Assembly (NCBI GenBank): GCA_008694505.1 | Contig: VZDJ01007747.1 | Coordinates: forward strand, 27,354,904 to 27,418,903 | Origin: Cyanoderma ruficeps | Lineage: Eukaryota; Chordata; Aves; Passeriformes; Timaliidae | Length of the DNA stretch: 64,000 nucleotides | Direction: 5' to 3' | Shown: positions 1 through 13,015 of the stretch, piece after piece | How positions within the stretch are numbered: position 1 is the stretch's first letter | Layout: each line of letters opens with the position of its first letter | Translations under genes and position numbers: made by a program | The notes under the pieces: model-generated | What the model saw: the letters and a program-made list of their open reading frames with translations, nothing else | Databases searched by the model: none | Told to the model about the DNA's origin: nothing

Positions 1-1146
1 GAAAATGCAAATTTCTGGAATAGTTTATTATTTTAATAAGTTAATAATTTTTGCTTAACATCATCACATGGGGAAATATTATTAAATAATACTAGGCTAA
101 ACGGAATGATCTATTAAACATAACGAAAAGCAGCCGGTAACAATCAAAGCATAGGTAGAAAGTTCATTGAAAAAATGAGACCATTTTTCTCAATATATAA
201 CAAACTGTCATCTTGACTCAATGATAGAGTAGAGAGAATTTTGTACAAAAATGCTGATGTGAGTTGTGGTCAGCACTTGTTTGTACAATTTACATTGAGA
301 TTTGTGACACCTGCAGATGCCCTCAAACTCGATTCTCCTCTTTATAAAAGGCTGCAGAGCTGCTGGCAAAGCATTCTTTTTCAAGGGACTTTTCCTCTGG
401 AATGCTCTTCCTTGCCAAGGTCTAAAATAGCCATAAACTGTTGACATTCTGGGTATGCTACAAGGTCCATCTGTGTGAGCTGACTGAGGCAGTAATGGGT
501 GGAATATCTCGTGGGAAGGCGTGATGGAGGTGCACAGGTCTTATGACAGGAATTAAATGGGGTGTTAGAGAGTGGGAGGACAGAAGACTGCTGCTTTTTT
601 TGGGAAGCTTTATTTATTGCAGTCTCTACATTATATTTTAAAATGCATGCCAAGGTACATCAGAGTCTTAGGTGGCCTCTGGAGTGCTTATTTTGGATTA
701 AAATCTAAATGAATGATAATTCTATTCCTAGTGTTAATGATTCATTTTGTTTTCCAAATTTCTCAGAGACTTTGCATAAATTTAAATGTGAGCAGCAGAC
801 TTATTTTTCAGAATACTTACACAATTAAATTAGCATGACTTTTTAAAGACTAAGACACTATGCAGAGTAAGAAAGCAAGAATCAACCCAAATGATTTTGA
901 CAGTTGGAGCATGATGGTTTACAGCAACTTTTTTTTTGTTCAAATGCCCATATCACATAAAATGTGTTACAATGGTAGCACTGGTTTGTTTTCAAGGGAG
1001 AAAAAACCCAATCAAACAAAAGCAATGATTCTGGTTAAAAATACAAATAAATAAACAGGGAATTATACAAATTCCAGAGATTGATTAGATTAAATATCTA
1101 TAAGAATATTTTGATCATAATTGCCCCTTTATAACAAGGAAAATGC

Positions 1147-1162
1147 AAAAAAAAAAAAAAAA
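1147..1162 (+). repeat. Oligo(A) run of 16
   Basis: Sixteen uninterrupted A residues. No retrotransposon body is recognisable upstream, so it is treated as simple sequence and not as a poly(A) tail. Confidence 0.9.
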
Positions 1163-1680
1163 GAGTATCTAATGATTTCAATTTCAAAAACATTCACATT
1201 TTCCTGTATTGAACACTATGACTAAAATCCAAAACGTTTGTCATTTTAATCACTGATCTTTAAGTAGGCTATAGGTAGTCTACCCTAGCACTTGTTTACA
1301 AGAGTAGCCAAAGTCCTACATTTATACTCAATTTAGCAGAGCTCTGATAGTGAAAGAGTTGCAGATAACCAGTATTTAAAAAACACTGGTTTCTTACTAT
1401 GACTTTATAAAAACAAGTTTTATTTATAAGAATTGATTCAGAGCTATTTGAGAGATTTGATGAAAAAAACTTTCTCTTTCAACTGCAATGATCACCTGAA
1501 ATTCAGCTTTTAGCACTGTCTCATACTAGATATAAAGGATTAGTTACATTTCATTTCATATGCTCTTTTCGAGAGTAAGTACATGATTAAACATTGTTTT
1601 TCATTGGTGACATTTGGGATAGTAAACTGGAGAGAGTGATATTCCTAAAATATTCCAATTTTTCTTAGTACTTGGTAATC

Positions 1681-1719
1681 AAAAATAAAAAGAAAAGAAA
1701 GAAAAAAAAGAAGAAAAAA
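1681..1719 (+). repeat. Purine-rich low-complexity tract
   Basis: A and G runs (AAAAG, GAAAA) with a single T near the start. It is simple low-complexity sequence with no adjoining element recognised. Confidence 0.8.
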
Positions 1720-2864
1720 TTCATCATCTGAGATAATCAAGGTAAATCATCCGCAGAAATTCTTTCACGGTGTAGTACTTTCAGATAAAATTACTAAATT
1801 CTGTACATAAAAACACCAAGGTTGATCACACATGTTTGCTTTTTTCTTTTCTTTCTATGCGGAATGGGTAAAAATTTAATCAAAAACTCATTATAGTTAA
1901 AGTATTTTAGTAGTAGATAGGGTTTGAGAAGTCTGTCAGTTTTTCCCTACACAAAGTTACTGAAGAGGTAAAAGATTTTCCTGTCACCAATATTCTGATT
2001 TGTTGTAAATATTCAAAAATGTTCCACTAGACATGACATGGAAGAAAGTACGTGATTTTATTGCCTAGTCCTTCTTTTCCATCTTTTCATAAATTTCAGT
2101 TCCACAAATTTATTTTTTTTAACAGGAATTAAATAAAATTTGAGATTGTCAACTCTTAAAAGCCCTTAATTTCTGCTACTTATTGAATGTAATCAGTTAA
2201 AAATTTTGTTTGAAGATACTTTTTTTTAATGAATTAAACTAGAAATAGCTACAAAATACTTCAAGTTTAAGAAAAATTACATGGGGGATCAAACAAAGAT
2301 GATTTTTTGATAATGTTCAATTTTATTTATTCTTATTCAGTTATTGACTGCTGAGAATAATTAATAATCAGACAAAACTGATACACTAATAATATCTTGC
2401 TGTAACAGGTCACGTAGCAGTCACATAACAAAACAAATCTGGAAAAAAAATTTAAAGAAAATAGAAAAAAATTGAATGTTTCACAGCAGAAATTTATCTC
2501 AAAGTAAATTCTGAGATTTCTTAATTAAAAAAAAAATTGGTTTTAATTCCCTGGAAATTTTATGTTGCTGTTGCTGTCTTTTCTCAGCATACTTAATTCT
2601 GGTTTTGTAAATATTAAATGCCTATTCTTTCAAAACTTACACAAAACCTCAACAAAGCACATTCAGGTAAAACAAACAAAAATTAGCACATTTTAAAGTT
2701 ATCCAGCTACTCATACTGTTAAGTAAATTGATCAGCAGTCATCAAAAATTTTGATTGGTAATGAATAAGCTTTTGATAATTTCCCTCCCCTTCTCCACAT
2801 TCCTGTCTCCTCTTGATACTGTCTAATGTGAAACCAGGCAGCCCACAATGCCCTTGAAGGAAGC

Positions 2865-2871
2865 TATAAAA
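2865..2871 (+). promoter_or_regulatory. Candidate TATA box upstream of a small ORF
   Basis: A consensus TATAAAA is followed by G. A start site about 30 bases downstream would fall near 2893-2897, just ahead of the ATG at 2921. A C-rich pyrimidine stretch lies at about 2785-2812. TATA-like strings are frequent in AT-rich DNA, so only the spacing to the candidate frame lends weight. No CpG island is present. Confidence 0.2.
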
Positions 2872-2920
2872 GCATAACTTTTCATTGCAGGCAGCCACCA
2901 GCAACAGCAGCTCTTCAATT

Positions 2921-3124
2921 ATGTCTAATCCACTGAATCAAGATGAATTTAAAGTCTTCTTTGGGATTTTTCTCCCTCTTCTATATTTTATTTTCTGCTC
3001 ATCTTTCTTTGCCACAATATTGATAATTCTGCTCAAAGAATGCTATAGACTCGCACTGGAAATTCCCAAAACATCTGAAAGCAAAAGAAAGTTTCCCTGT
3101 CCCTGCTCTATAGGTATGCACTGA
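2921..3124 (+). CDS. Candidate single-pass membrane microprotein or exon (unrecognised)
   Basis: I do not recognise this gene. A 67-codon frame runs from ATG to TGA. Residues 1-12 are polar (two acids, one Lys). Residues 13-38 form one unbroken hydrophobic stretch, rich in Phe, Leu and Ile, long enough to span a membrane. Residues 39-67 are basic at 50-57 (Lys-Thr-Ser-Glu-Ser-Lys-Arg-Lys) and carry a Cys-Pro-Cys. By the positive-inside rule the C-terminus would be cytoplasmic. Two models fit. (1) A TATA box at 2865 drives an intronless microprotein; the ATG context is weak. (2) It is an internal exon, 2891-3113: a TTTTCATTGCAG acceptor precedes it and TATAG|GTATGC gives a good donor. The upstream in-frame residues then add an Asn-Ser-Ser glycosylation sequon on the predicted outer side. 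A 67-codon frame can easily arise by chance in this DNA, so confidence is low. Confidence 0.22.
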   Translation: MSNPLNQDEFKVFFGIFLPLLYFIFCSSFFATILIILLKECYRLALEIPKTSESKRKFPCPCSIGMH

Positions 3125-4387
3125 ATTCTTGTTTCTACACCTTAAAGATCATTTTATGTCAAGTAGCCAAGAACATTCCAGTGTGCTGAGGCAGACAAAC
3201 CCTCTGTGCCTGAGGTATGTCAGATACAATCAGCCTCAAGAAGCACTGAAGTAAAACACCAAGACCTTTTGAAGCTTACTCAAAAAGAGAGTCATTAGAA
3301 CAGACACATTAATCAGGCTGGCATTATTATCAGTGGTGTAAGTAGACATGACAACACAGGAATGCCATAATTTACCCTCACTCTTGTCACCTGCAGAAAC
3401 AAGGTACAGCTCTCACAGGACACTGAGAATTTGCATTCTAATTCATACAGAGGAAAGACAACTATCAGTGATGTCTATCTATGGGTTGAGCAAGGCTTCA
3501 CTACAGAAAAATTCCACACTTTCACTGTAGTATTTACAGTTCCATATGTTCATTATTCACACTACACAAGCAAGAGCTGCATGTATGCAATAACAGCATA
3601 TTCCAACTGAGGTAACACCGAGATAACAAAAGGCTGTCTGGCAGCAAGTTTGAGGTCATTCTTTTAAAATCACTCTTTTGGAATGTTAGGTTTCTTTCAT
3701 TAGGGTCATGGATCACCAGAACAACTATACATTTATACAAATGTAATAAAACAACCCTGATCCTCCCAGCAAATTAAACAAATCCAAGGATAATAGTACA
3801 AAAAAAAAATAGCTGAAACAATAGACAGTTTTATAAATCAAGAGAATTTACAGGGCATGCTTTTCTGAGGAGAGAGCAAAACAGAAATTTCATGTCGTTT
3901 GCATGACACTGCATTTTATATTTCTTGCTTTTGATGTTCACCTTTTGATAAGCTATAAGAATAAGAGCTATTAAAATGATTCCTTTGCATGTTAAGAGTA
4001 ACTTCAAAACACAGTGAAAAACACTTGAATAAACTGTCTTTTTTTGCTCTGCTTACTCCCATGTTAAGAGCGAATCAGGGCCAAGACTGGCAATCATAGA
4101 TATACACAGTAGCCACCAAGCATCTTCCTCGCTGCTGAACACTCTGCAAAAGACAAACTAATTATGCTCTGCCCTCTCTCTTCGGTCAATAACTCAGCTT
4201 TACTAGCACTCCCATTCTTTTGCATTTTCTTCCATAAAACATGATGCTGAAAAGTGGTGGAGAAAAAAACATGGAAAGGGTTTTGTATACAAAAGAGTAT
4301 TACAAAAATCTGGATTTCTAAATACCCCTGTGCTTCTTCCTTGGTACTTACAAAATAAATAAAACTGCAAATTGAAATGTGTCAGCT

Positions 4388-4403
4388 GTTTGTTTGTTTG
4401 TTT
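4388..4403 (+). repeat. (GTTT)4 microsatellite
   Basis: Four tandem copies of GTTT. Short and unremarkable. Confidence 0.9.
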
Positions 4404-4480
4404 AACATAAATCAAATTACATACTTTAAATTCAAATGCATGTAAGTATGCAGATTATGCACATATACACATTGCTGCAC

Positions 4481-4492
4481 TTTTTTTTTTTT
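4481..4492 (+). repeat. Oligo(T) run of 12
   Basis: Twelve T residues in a row, with no element recognised on either side. Confidence 0.9.
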
Positions 4493-5604
4493 CATTTTAC
4501 AAATGCATTCTCTGAAGGCAGAAATTCCTTATTTTTAGGACTAGAAATAATTAATGGTTTCAGAACAATAGCATTTTCTTCACCGAAACCATGAAGCTGC
4601 ATCTTGTTAGATGGTTTGGACCTTATTTCATGTACAATTAGAACCCAAATATTTAGGATGAAAATTATTTACAAAAAGTATCTTTTTAAAAAATAACATT
4701 TTTTTGGGTTAGATATCAGTCATTAGAAAATACCTCAATTCACTTCCTATTAAAGTGCCATTCAATTTATTTACTCTTAATGAGAAATATAGCTCAGCAG
4801 TAATTAATCTGTAAAAGTGAAAAATTCAGAATAGAAACTATTCTGACACAAAAAGTAGTAAATTATAAGAAATACTTCCATAAGCAGGCCTCCGTTTTTG
4901 AAACCAGAGACAATGTACACACTACATACACACCCAGAATGCAGTAATATCTAATTTCAAGTCATGAGCTATTTAAATTTCTAAAGCTTCAAGTGGAAAT
5001 TATGCAGAGAATTGCAAAGTGTGAAACAGACCGTTAATCTATTATGTAAATGATGCAATATTTAGGGTAATGTAGAAAAGTATCTCCTGGTTAGACCTTA
5101 TTGTTGCAAGTTTCCTAAAAGTACGAAGAAAATCATAATGTCTGCTTCACACTTCTTGGGCAGAAGGGCAAATTTTCTTTTCTGGAAGGTCGATGCAGAA
5201 AAAAAGCTAAATACAAAAAAAAAATGGATTGATGAGTTGAACCCTCCTAGCATTCAGAAAATTTAAATGGAAAATTATCTTGCTAATTCTAAAGGTGGCA
5301 TTACAAGCCTGTCAACTGAAAATTTTGCCTGTAACTAATAGGGGTTTGTAAACCTTTAGTTAAGGATACATCTGTACAGGAAAATTTTGTGTAGCTGAAT
5401 GTCACTACTGAGGTTAATATAAGGTTATTAAACAATTGAATGTACTAGAAAGCAAAGTAATTTGTCTTGTGTAGAAAAATTTTGATACAATTCTCATTTT
5501 ATTTATTAATATGTAACAGATACTGAAGATAAAACTCATCTAACAGCTAGATTAACAGTTTCTTTAATTGCTAGTTTTAATAAAATTATTTAAATATAAA
5601 TGAT

Positions 5605-5634
5605 TGTATATATATATACACACATATGTATAAA
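5605..5634 (+). repeat. (TA)n/(CA) microsatellite
   Basis: A self-complementary TG(TA)6CA core spans 5605-5620. It is followed by CACACATATGTATA. This is alternating purine-pyrimidine sequence. Confidence 0.85.
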
Positions 5635-6605
5635 ACCTTTAAATAGCTTAGCATCAGTGGAGCAACTGTCACATCACTTTTAGACCAAAACGAAATTCAA
5701 AAACTCCATTTTTTTCCAGCTTTTGTTGTGCTTTGCATTTTAAAAAAAGAAGAAACATAAATAATAAACACGGTGCCATCCACAAATGTGCACATTTAAG
5801 TAGCAGTGGTAATTTTCTAGGAAGCGTTTTACTCTGGAAAAACTTTTTGTTTTGTTATCAGAACTAGAGAAATTTAGCAGATGACTGAATGAGGGCAAAA
5901 GAGCTGTTGTCACTTAGTAACTAAATTTGAGAATATCCAACACATCCTTCCTTCTGCAGGAAGACTGTGCTTTAGGAATCTGAGAAGACTATATGTAGGA
6001 CTAATGGACCTGTGAATAGTAACATAAAGTTGGAGCTAAAATATTCATTTCTGTGTAAGACAAAACTTGTCAACCATTTCTGATTCAGGTGAATCTACTC
6101 TATCACAGGAACAAGTTAACACACTGTGTACTGTCAGCTTTGCAGAAATAACTGGGGGCATTTATAGCTCTGTTGGAGTTCCCTGACATGGACAGTCATC
6201 TGTTCTTGGGTCATGCTGCATCCATAGGCTTGCATATTCCCTATGTGTAGTCTGGCTACAAATATTACGCCTAGTTCCAGTCTCATAGTTTTTTCTGTTA
6301 CTACAGCTTTTGTCCCTGTTTCCCCTTCAGTTAAGGTAGAACTTGAAGCCCCACTGTTTCAGACCCTTAGGACCAGTGTTGGTTCCTAGAATATCTCAAT
6401 AAATTATTTCTCTCTAGTGTTTCAATATGGTGAGCATATTTCACTGCTTTTCCCAACGAAAGGAATAATTTGAGACCTAAGATATAATACATTCTCACTT
6501 TTTGGGCTTACACCAGGCTCCACTAATGCATTCTTTCTTCAGCTTTGGTCTATAGATAACTGATAGTTCAGGGAGCAGCAAACAGTCTACAAAACAGGTG
6601 CAGTG

Positions 6606-6624
6606 AAAAATAAATAAATAAATA
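6606..6624 (+). repeat. (AAAT)n microsatellite
   Basis: About four copies of TAAA. Confidence 0.85.
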
Positions 6625-9600
6625 CAGACACATATCTTCCTACACACTTGGAAGACACGAGTTGGTAGCTGCCAGAAAGTATAATGGGAAAGCAGGTCCC
6701 AGCTTCTGTCGGTGCCTCCCTGCAGGCAGTTAGCTCCATTTTAGTGCATGTTCACAGCAATACAAGTTCAAGAGATTTGCTCATACACACCCTGGATCTA
6801 CATGGTTATTTTCGGTAAAGGGCATCAAATCTTAGCCTACAAAAAGGCTTTTCGAGTATATTACACACAATGTTTACATATACAATCCTTGAGTTTAATG
6901 GCCTTTTTCCATGAACTTCAGCACTAATAGATTGCACATCTCAGGTTGTGTCATGGGTGTAGGACCTTACAGACTATACCAATGTGGCCATTTGACCAAG
7001 AGACACGTGACACATATTCATTGGTCAAAGAGGAGGCGTATCTTTCACAGGTAGGCAGTAACAACAGTGCCTCGGAGTCTTTCTTGGAAGCTCCTGTGCA
7101 GAATGGAACTTTCTGAGCATCAGGGTGGTCCCAGAATAGTTGTTAATGTCATTTTAATGAGATGCTAATCAACTCTCTTTGATTCAGACTACCCTGATTC
7201 AGTACAGGTCTCCTACCACTGACGTGAGTCCTATGAGAAGGCAACGTTTGAATTAGTTTAAGCTGCATATTCCACAGTTGCAGCTCACGTAGTCTCACTG
7301 TCAACCTTAATTTCATAACCCAATCATGTTAAGCATGGCTAACTTAATTTAACCTTAATTTCAGCGTGATTTAAATGTGAATATGGGATGCAGGGTCTCT
7401 CTTTGAAACATACTGTATATCCAGAAGAATAGAGACAATATAGGTTGCATTTTGGGAGGTTCTTTTACTTGTAAGTGTAATATGAAGTGGCTAATAGGTC
7501 TATTTTGGTGGTTTCAACAAGAACCAAATGAACTTTCAGGAAAAAAATAGGGAAATAAATCTTGGTAAGGCCCTGATATCATAAACACAGTATAAAGAAA
7601 TATACAGTGATTCATCAGATAATCTTCACATGCAAAATGGGATGGCAGAAAAAACATGCATTTAATCCTTTATAATTCAGAAAATCTCTGAAATAGAACT
7701 TTACTTTTTAGATACAAAAATGCTGTGGTGAAATGGTCTTTAAACATCGCCAAATCTTATGAAGACCTATTCAAACTGCTCCATTTCTTGGCTTCCGATA
7801 CTTCATACATAAGCTGCAATGTCATAGTAAGACAGGTGTTCTCCAAAATGGATATTAATTTTGAAGTGATATATTACACAATATATTTCTTTGTAGCTGA
7901 TCGTCCCATGTAAATGAAGCATATGACTTTTATGAAACAGGCACACAAATTTTAATGTGACAGTGATCTATCTTTCCTTGTGGTGCACACAGGTTCATGT
8001 GTAAAACATGAAAAAACAGCTGGATGCTAAAGAAAGACAGCCCTCAAGGCTAAAAATGTAAAACATTTTACAAAATATAGGTTAGGAATGTACTGATATG
8101 TCTATATGGTAAATTCTTCAAAGAGAGTTTTCCTTATTTCATCTACAAAGTGCCATTCTTCAAAAACAGAAGGACTGAGTCTGATCACAGTTAAAATTAT
8201 TAAGGCTATTAAGGGAGATGTAGATAAGGCAAAGCAGCACGCTCATTGAAGCAGTGAGTGTTGGAATTACAAAATGGGTCCTTAGGCTTTCACATACGGA
8301 AAGGACTTTACTGTGCCATGTAAGGATAGCCCTGTCTGTACGGCAGTGTAGTGATGCAAGTGGCTTTCAGTTCAAGCAGTATTTTACTCATGGAACAACA
8401 TTTTTAGAAGTAAAGTAGCCAAATAGCAAGCACCTACTTTGGGGGAGCTTAGCCACCTTTTCTTATGTTTGCAGCAACAATTCCTACCAGCTCCAAAGAA
8501 GCTGCAGCATGAGCATTACACCCACTGGGAGAAGTTCACATCAAAATCTTCTACAATGCTGGAGGTGGTGTCTTGCTAAAAATAAAGGTAACTGTAGAAT
8601 GACACCCTTGAGGTTCTATCGGAATAGGGTTTGAAAGGAAGACAAATATGTCAAAAAAAAAAGGAAGATGTTTATATTCAAAACAGTAATGACAGCGATG
8701 GTGTTTCATTGAAAAATCTTTAAAATAGGCTGCACATAGGATTTTTTTTTTTGAGGTGTAAAGAACTTGCAGTAGGAAATGCTGAATGTTACTTCATTAG
8801 TCTTTTGTATTAAAAGAAGAATTAAGGTTGGATAATTTCAAAGCTTTTGTTTTCCATTACAATATCTGTACCTTCTAAATGTCTGTGCTATTGTACACCT
8901 TATTAACAATCTTAATGAAGTAAAAATGTTTGTTTTCCATTTTTATGTTTATCACAACTACACAGCACAGCTGACACAATAATTTTAATAAGTATTTACA
9001 TTTTCCTTCTCAGAAGTTCATCACCAATTAGTGAACTGAAAGGATTTTTTCCAACACTTCCTTTTATCAAAATACCCCATGCAGCAAGCTAGTGTCGTAT
9101 TTAAATGTGGAGCAATTTTATTGCAATCTCAGTGGTATCTGCCTGTCAGCAAAAGGGTGGCATAATGGATTGTAATCATTTTTGCACAGAGTAAGGACAG
9201 GTCTAGCAGAAAATATTTAATTCTAGGTGATAGCTCCTGCAGAGTCAGTAAAGGGCACATGCTAATAAGGAAGCTGCAGAAAGGCACTGGTGATGACATG
9301 CTCCCTGAAAACAGCAAGATCAGCAGATACAGTGCAGCTAATAGAACCATTACTGCCTCGTGTCAAGCTATGAAAAATACCAAAGGACAGAGTCATCACA
9401 GTGAAGGAAAAAACAAAGCTCTTGTACATTATGGCTGGAAAAGCTTTATAGGCAGAACCATGTTAGGATAACAGTGTTATCAAATGCATGAATAAAAATA
9501 TAGCAAAAAGCTTGCTCAGTAGAAAGAGCAATTTCCCCATTGCAATTCAACTCTATATTCCACATGTTGTAGCTGTATCACTCATTGTATTAATTTTCAC

Positions 9601-12521
9601 TTCGAAACTCATTTCCCACTAAGGCATCTGCTGTCTTCTGCTGATGGCAGCAAGTTCGCCTTAGCTTTTCTTTTTTAAACTTCAGTTTATGATAGAGTCC
9701 ACAAGTAAAACATAAAGTACTGCAAAAGAAGATGAATACAAGGCAGGAAAAGCATCCAGATGCTTTTACAGAGAATTAATTTTCCAGACTCTGATTAAAG
9801 GCTTCTGTTACCACTGGCAAAGTGTTGATCAGCTTCTCTCCTTCTAAAACTGGGAGTCTGTCCAGAATCACTAAGACTTTGAAATCTTCAGAAACACTAA
9901 GATTACGAAACCTTCATAGCGTGCCTGTATTACAGCAGGAAGCACTCTAGCTGGTCACATTACGCACAGATAAAAATCTGTTTCCATCTGACATAGCATT
10001 GGCAGTTTAAAATTCTGCTTAACAACATTTTATTGCTAATTCTAGATATGAATAAAATGCTAAATATAACCAATGAGGTACATGTAAGTATTTAGACCTA
10101 CATCCTCTAAAAACCTACTGCAAAATAAAATCTTAGTAGACATTTTCCTAGCTTTTTTTTCAAAGCATTGATCTTAATTCTCCACAGAAACATAAAGTGT
10201 GCCCTAACCTATCAGAGAGAATATTGCACTTGCATATTTGTTGGGTTTAAGGACAAAAAAGCATTGAGGTCCCTCTCCCTGATTCCAGTCTGTGAATATG
10301 AGTTTGACTCTGAGCTGTCACCACTTAAGAAAAAAACAAGCTAACAAATGCCAGACACAAGAGTAGCCATCTAACTTTGCACTCTTTGAAATTGCAATGC
10401 TGCTAATGGGATCTTTGTTTTACTACCAAAGGGCTTAATTAGTAGGGATTGTTAGTGAAATGTGCCTAATAAAAAGCCTACTAAATCTATGGAGCCTCTC
10501 TATTGGCTTCCGTTAATGCTGACTTTCAGAACAGTGTTAATTTGATGAGTTAGATCTATAGCACCAAATCTTGGAAATCAAGAGTTAGAGTGGGTTTCTG
10601 AAGTGTTAATTTTATGTCCTTAAACCTTACCAAAAAGTTGACAGCTTTATTACCAGATGAAGAACTGTTTCAAAGTACATTTTTGTATAATTTGCCATTA
10701 TGCTGTTCTCTTAATTTGCTACTTAATACAAGCTGAACATCAGAGACCAGCTCAGAAACATCAGAAACCTCATAAGTAGTCCTCTGGAACATGCAGTTTA
10801 TGATCCTCATTCTTCCTTTTCTCTTTACACTATTAATCGAGTGTTTCAGTGGGATATCCCTGAATAATGTAACTTTTTTGCACTTCCTGCCCTGCCTCAA
10901 ACTGTCAAAAACACAGAACCACTACAAGAAATAAGTTAATTAGAAATTATTCTCTGTCCATTAATGTGTATCATTCATCATAAAGATTAATTGCATTAGG
11001 AAACAATAATTACACCTGAATCTCATTTATAAGGAAGATGAGGGCAAGTGCATTTTCAAAGACCTCGGTCACTTGTATTCATGGGCATTCTTTACCACTT
11101 AGACTATTTTTGAGCTAAGTAAGCCTCAAGTAATTAGTTTCAACCTGGCTTAGAATACCAAATGATTGAAATCAAAGGCTTGTGTAGTAAGAAACAACCT
11201 ATAATTCACTTACTTAGTGATTTGAATTGCTATAAAGGTCTCTTTTAGAACCTGAGAGGAACCCTGCAAACCACAGTCACATGAGAAATCTTTCTTTTTT
11301 TTTTACATGAATAGAGCCATTAAGTCAATGGGGGTACTCATGTGAACAGAGACTCATGTCAAAAATCACTGATGCTGAGAATACACTCTTTTGTATTTCC
11401 TTTCATTTGTATGGATAAGCAAGGAAGGGTGCATGAGGAATACTATGTGGAATATTATGCTTATTCAGTATGCTAACCATATTTCCCATTAAAAATAAAC
11501 TATGGCATGTTATACTCTCACTCACATTATATCCTTAAATCTGTTAAGTATTATTAGAACCGTAGATGTTTTTAACTCCAGACATGATTGTAATACCATA
11601 GTAATTAAATGATTCCATACAGGTATCATTTCATCCTTTGAAGCTTCCTATTGAAGATATTTTGTTGAAATAAAGCTTTCTTAAGATTTTGCTAATCAAT
11701 ATTTTTGTTTCAATAATTCTTGAATTTCTGCAGGGACTGATCTACTCATGCATTTTTGAGTAAAGTTCTGATCCAGCACGTTTCAGAGAAAACGAAGGTG
11801 TATTAAATAGTTTGGTTTTCTTCCCTTGTTTGTGTAAACTAAGGAGAAAATAGAGATGCCAGGGAACATTAGAAACATACTACACTCCTCATCATTGCAA
11901 CATCAAATATTCCCTTAACTGGAAAGATTTCTGTTATAACTCTGTCCTATATACAAACTAAACAATGTTACTGCTGTCTGCCAAAAGGTGTAGCATTAAA
12001 ACAGCATGCCTGTTGTACTCCAGTTTGTGGCTCCAGGAAGAAAGTAGGAGAGGTAGCCATCTGCTTCTGTTTGTCATTTTCTGCATGTAAATTACATAGC
12101 AAAACTGCGGAGGAGATCTTGCCTCCTCTGGAAAACATTGTCAGGCTATAAAAATGGCTCTGAGGATTTACTGCCACTTCTGGGATACCAGCAGTTGTAT
12201 ACAGGGAACAAGCCTCACCCTCTGCAAAATACCAAAGTCCTTCACTGAGGTTTAACTGGCACTTCAGTATGCTAGTGACTTCTAAAAATACATGCTTTAC
12301 CTAAAGACAAGAAAATTTGAAAAGATCTTCATGCACTGTTTTACTAATACAGTTTTGCTGTTACGTTGTCCAGGCCAGGGGATTATTTAGGAAATAGGCT
12401 GTAAAGCTATCTAGGCTGCTTAGAAGCAATGAGAAAATTTAAAAGATATTTCCTTAAATATATTAATGCATGCATCTCCACAAAAGAAATTCTGTCCTTC
12501 TTGTTTTCTTAATAGATTTGG

Positions 12522-12547
12522 AAAAAAAGAAAAAAAAAAAAACCCAA
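12522..12547 (+). repeat. A-rich tract ending in ACCCAAA
   Basis: Two oligo(A) runs interrupted by one G and closed by CCC. It is a short relative of the longer A/C tracts in this window and has the same strand orientation. Confidence 0.75.
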
Positions 12548-12993
12548 AGTGGTTTTAATTAAAATGAGAGCTATCGTATTACCAATCTCTGTAGATGAAT
12601 TGAACCGGGGGAAGTAATTTATCATTATTTTAAGCTAGTCACGGAGAAACTATGTTCCAGGCTCCATTTTGTCTCCACCTTTAGATCAGGCCAGAGGGGT
12701 GTGAAAATTACATATTATCAGAAATCAAAAACATGTCTAGTGTACTGCAGAGTGCAGAACTCTGTTCCTGGGGATGCCCCGGCTGCTTCTGGAGTGCACC
12801 TTCATGGAGTGAGCTCTTCTGTCAGAGGTGCTGTGCCACAGTTATGGATGAAGATTCTCCTTCCTGATAAAACACACTGGTTTTGTTTATACACAAAGCT
12901 TGACCCTCTTAATAATACCTGTGTACTTAAAGCCATGCTTACCTAGAGTGTAGATGCAAATATACTAGTATTAGAAACCAGGTCTAGTTCAGG

Positions 12994-13015
12994 TTTCCTT
13001 ACAGCTGTAAGGAAA
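12994..13015. repeat. Perfect 22-bp palindrome
   Basis: The left half TTTCCTTACAG is followed immediately by its exact reverse complement CTGTAAGGAAA, with no spacer. The centre is CAGCTG, an E-box recognised by class I/II bHLH factors. The arms are not simple A/T repeat, so this is less likely to be a by-product of base composition. It could be a dimer-binding site or a chance palindrome; there is no neighbouring gene to judge by. Confidence 0.9.

Larger units (their letters stand above)
1..2784. other. AT-rich non-coding DNA, no gene recognised
   Basis: All six frames are broken by frequent stops, and the longest ATG frames (60-90 codons) have no family resemblance I recognise. A TATAAAAGG sequence at 343-351 looks like a TATA box, but no credible open frame follows it (a frame from 241 runs only 67 codons and already spans it). 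Homopolymer and purine tracts in this block are listed separately. Confidence 0.6.
3125..12993. other. Long non-coding stretch, nothing recognised beyond simple repeats
   Basis: No exon, RNA gene or transposon body was recognised. The part from about 6100 to 7350 is somewhat richer in G+C than its surroundings but contains no frame above about 60 codons. From about 10380 to 11240 the text is unusually free of simple repeats and dense in TAATTA/TTAATT-type homeodomain core sites, as often seen in conserved non-coding DNA; this cannot be shown without an alignment. An AATAAA at 3745-3750 could serve as a polyadenylation signal for the 2921 candidate, but this hexamer is common here by chance. 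Confidence 0.5.

Noticed and set aside
343..351. TATAAAAGG promoter-like box
   Set aside because: No credible open frame or conserved element follows, so it is treated as a chance match.
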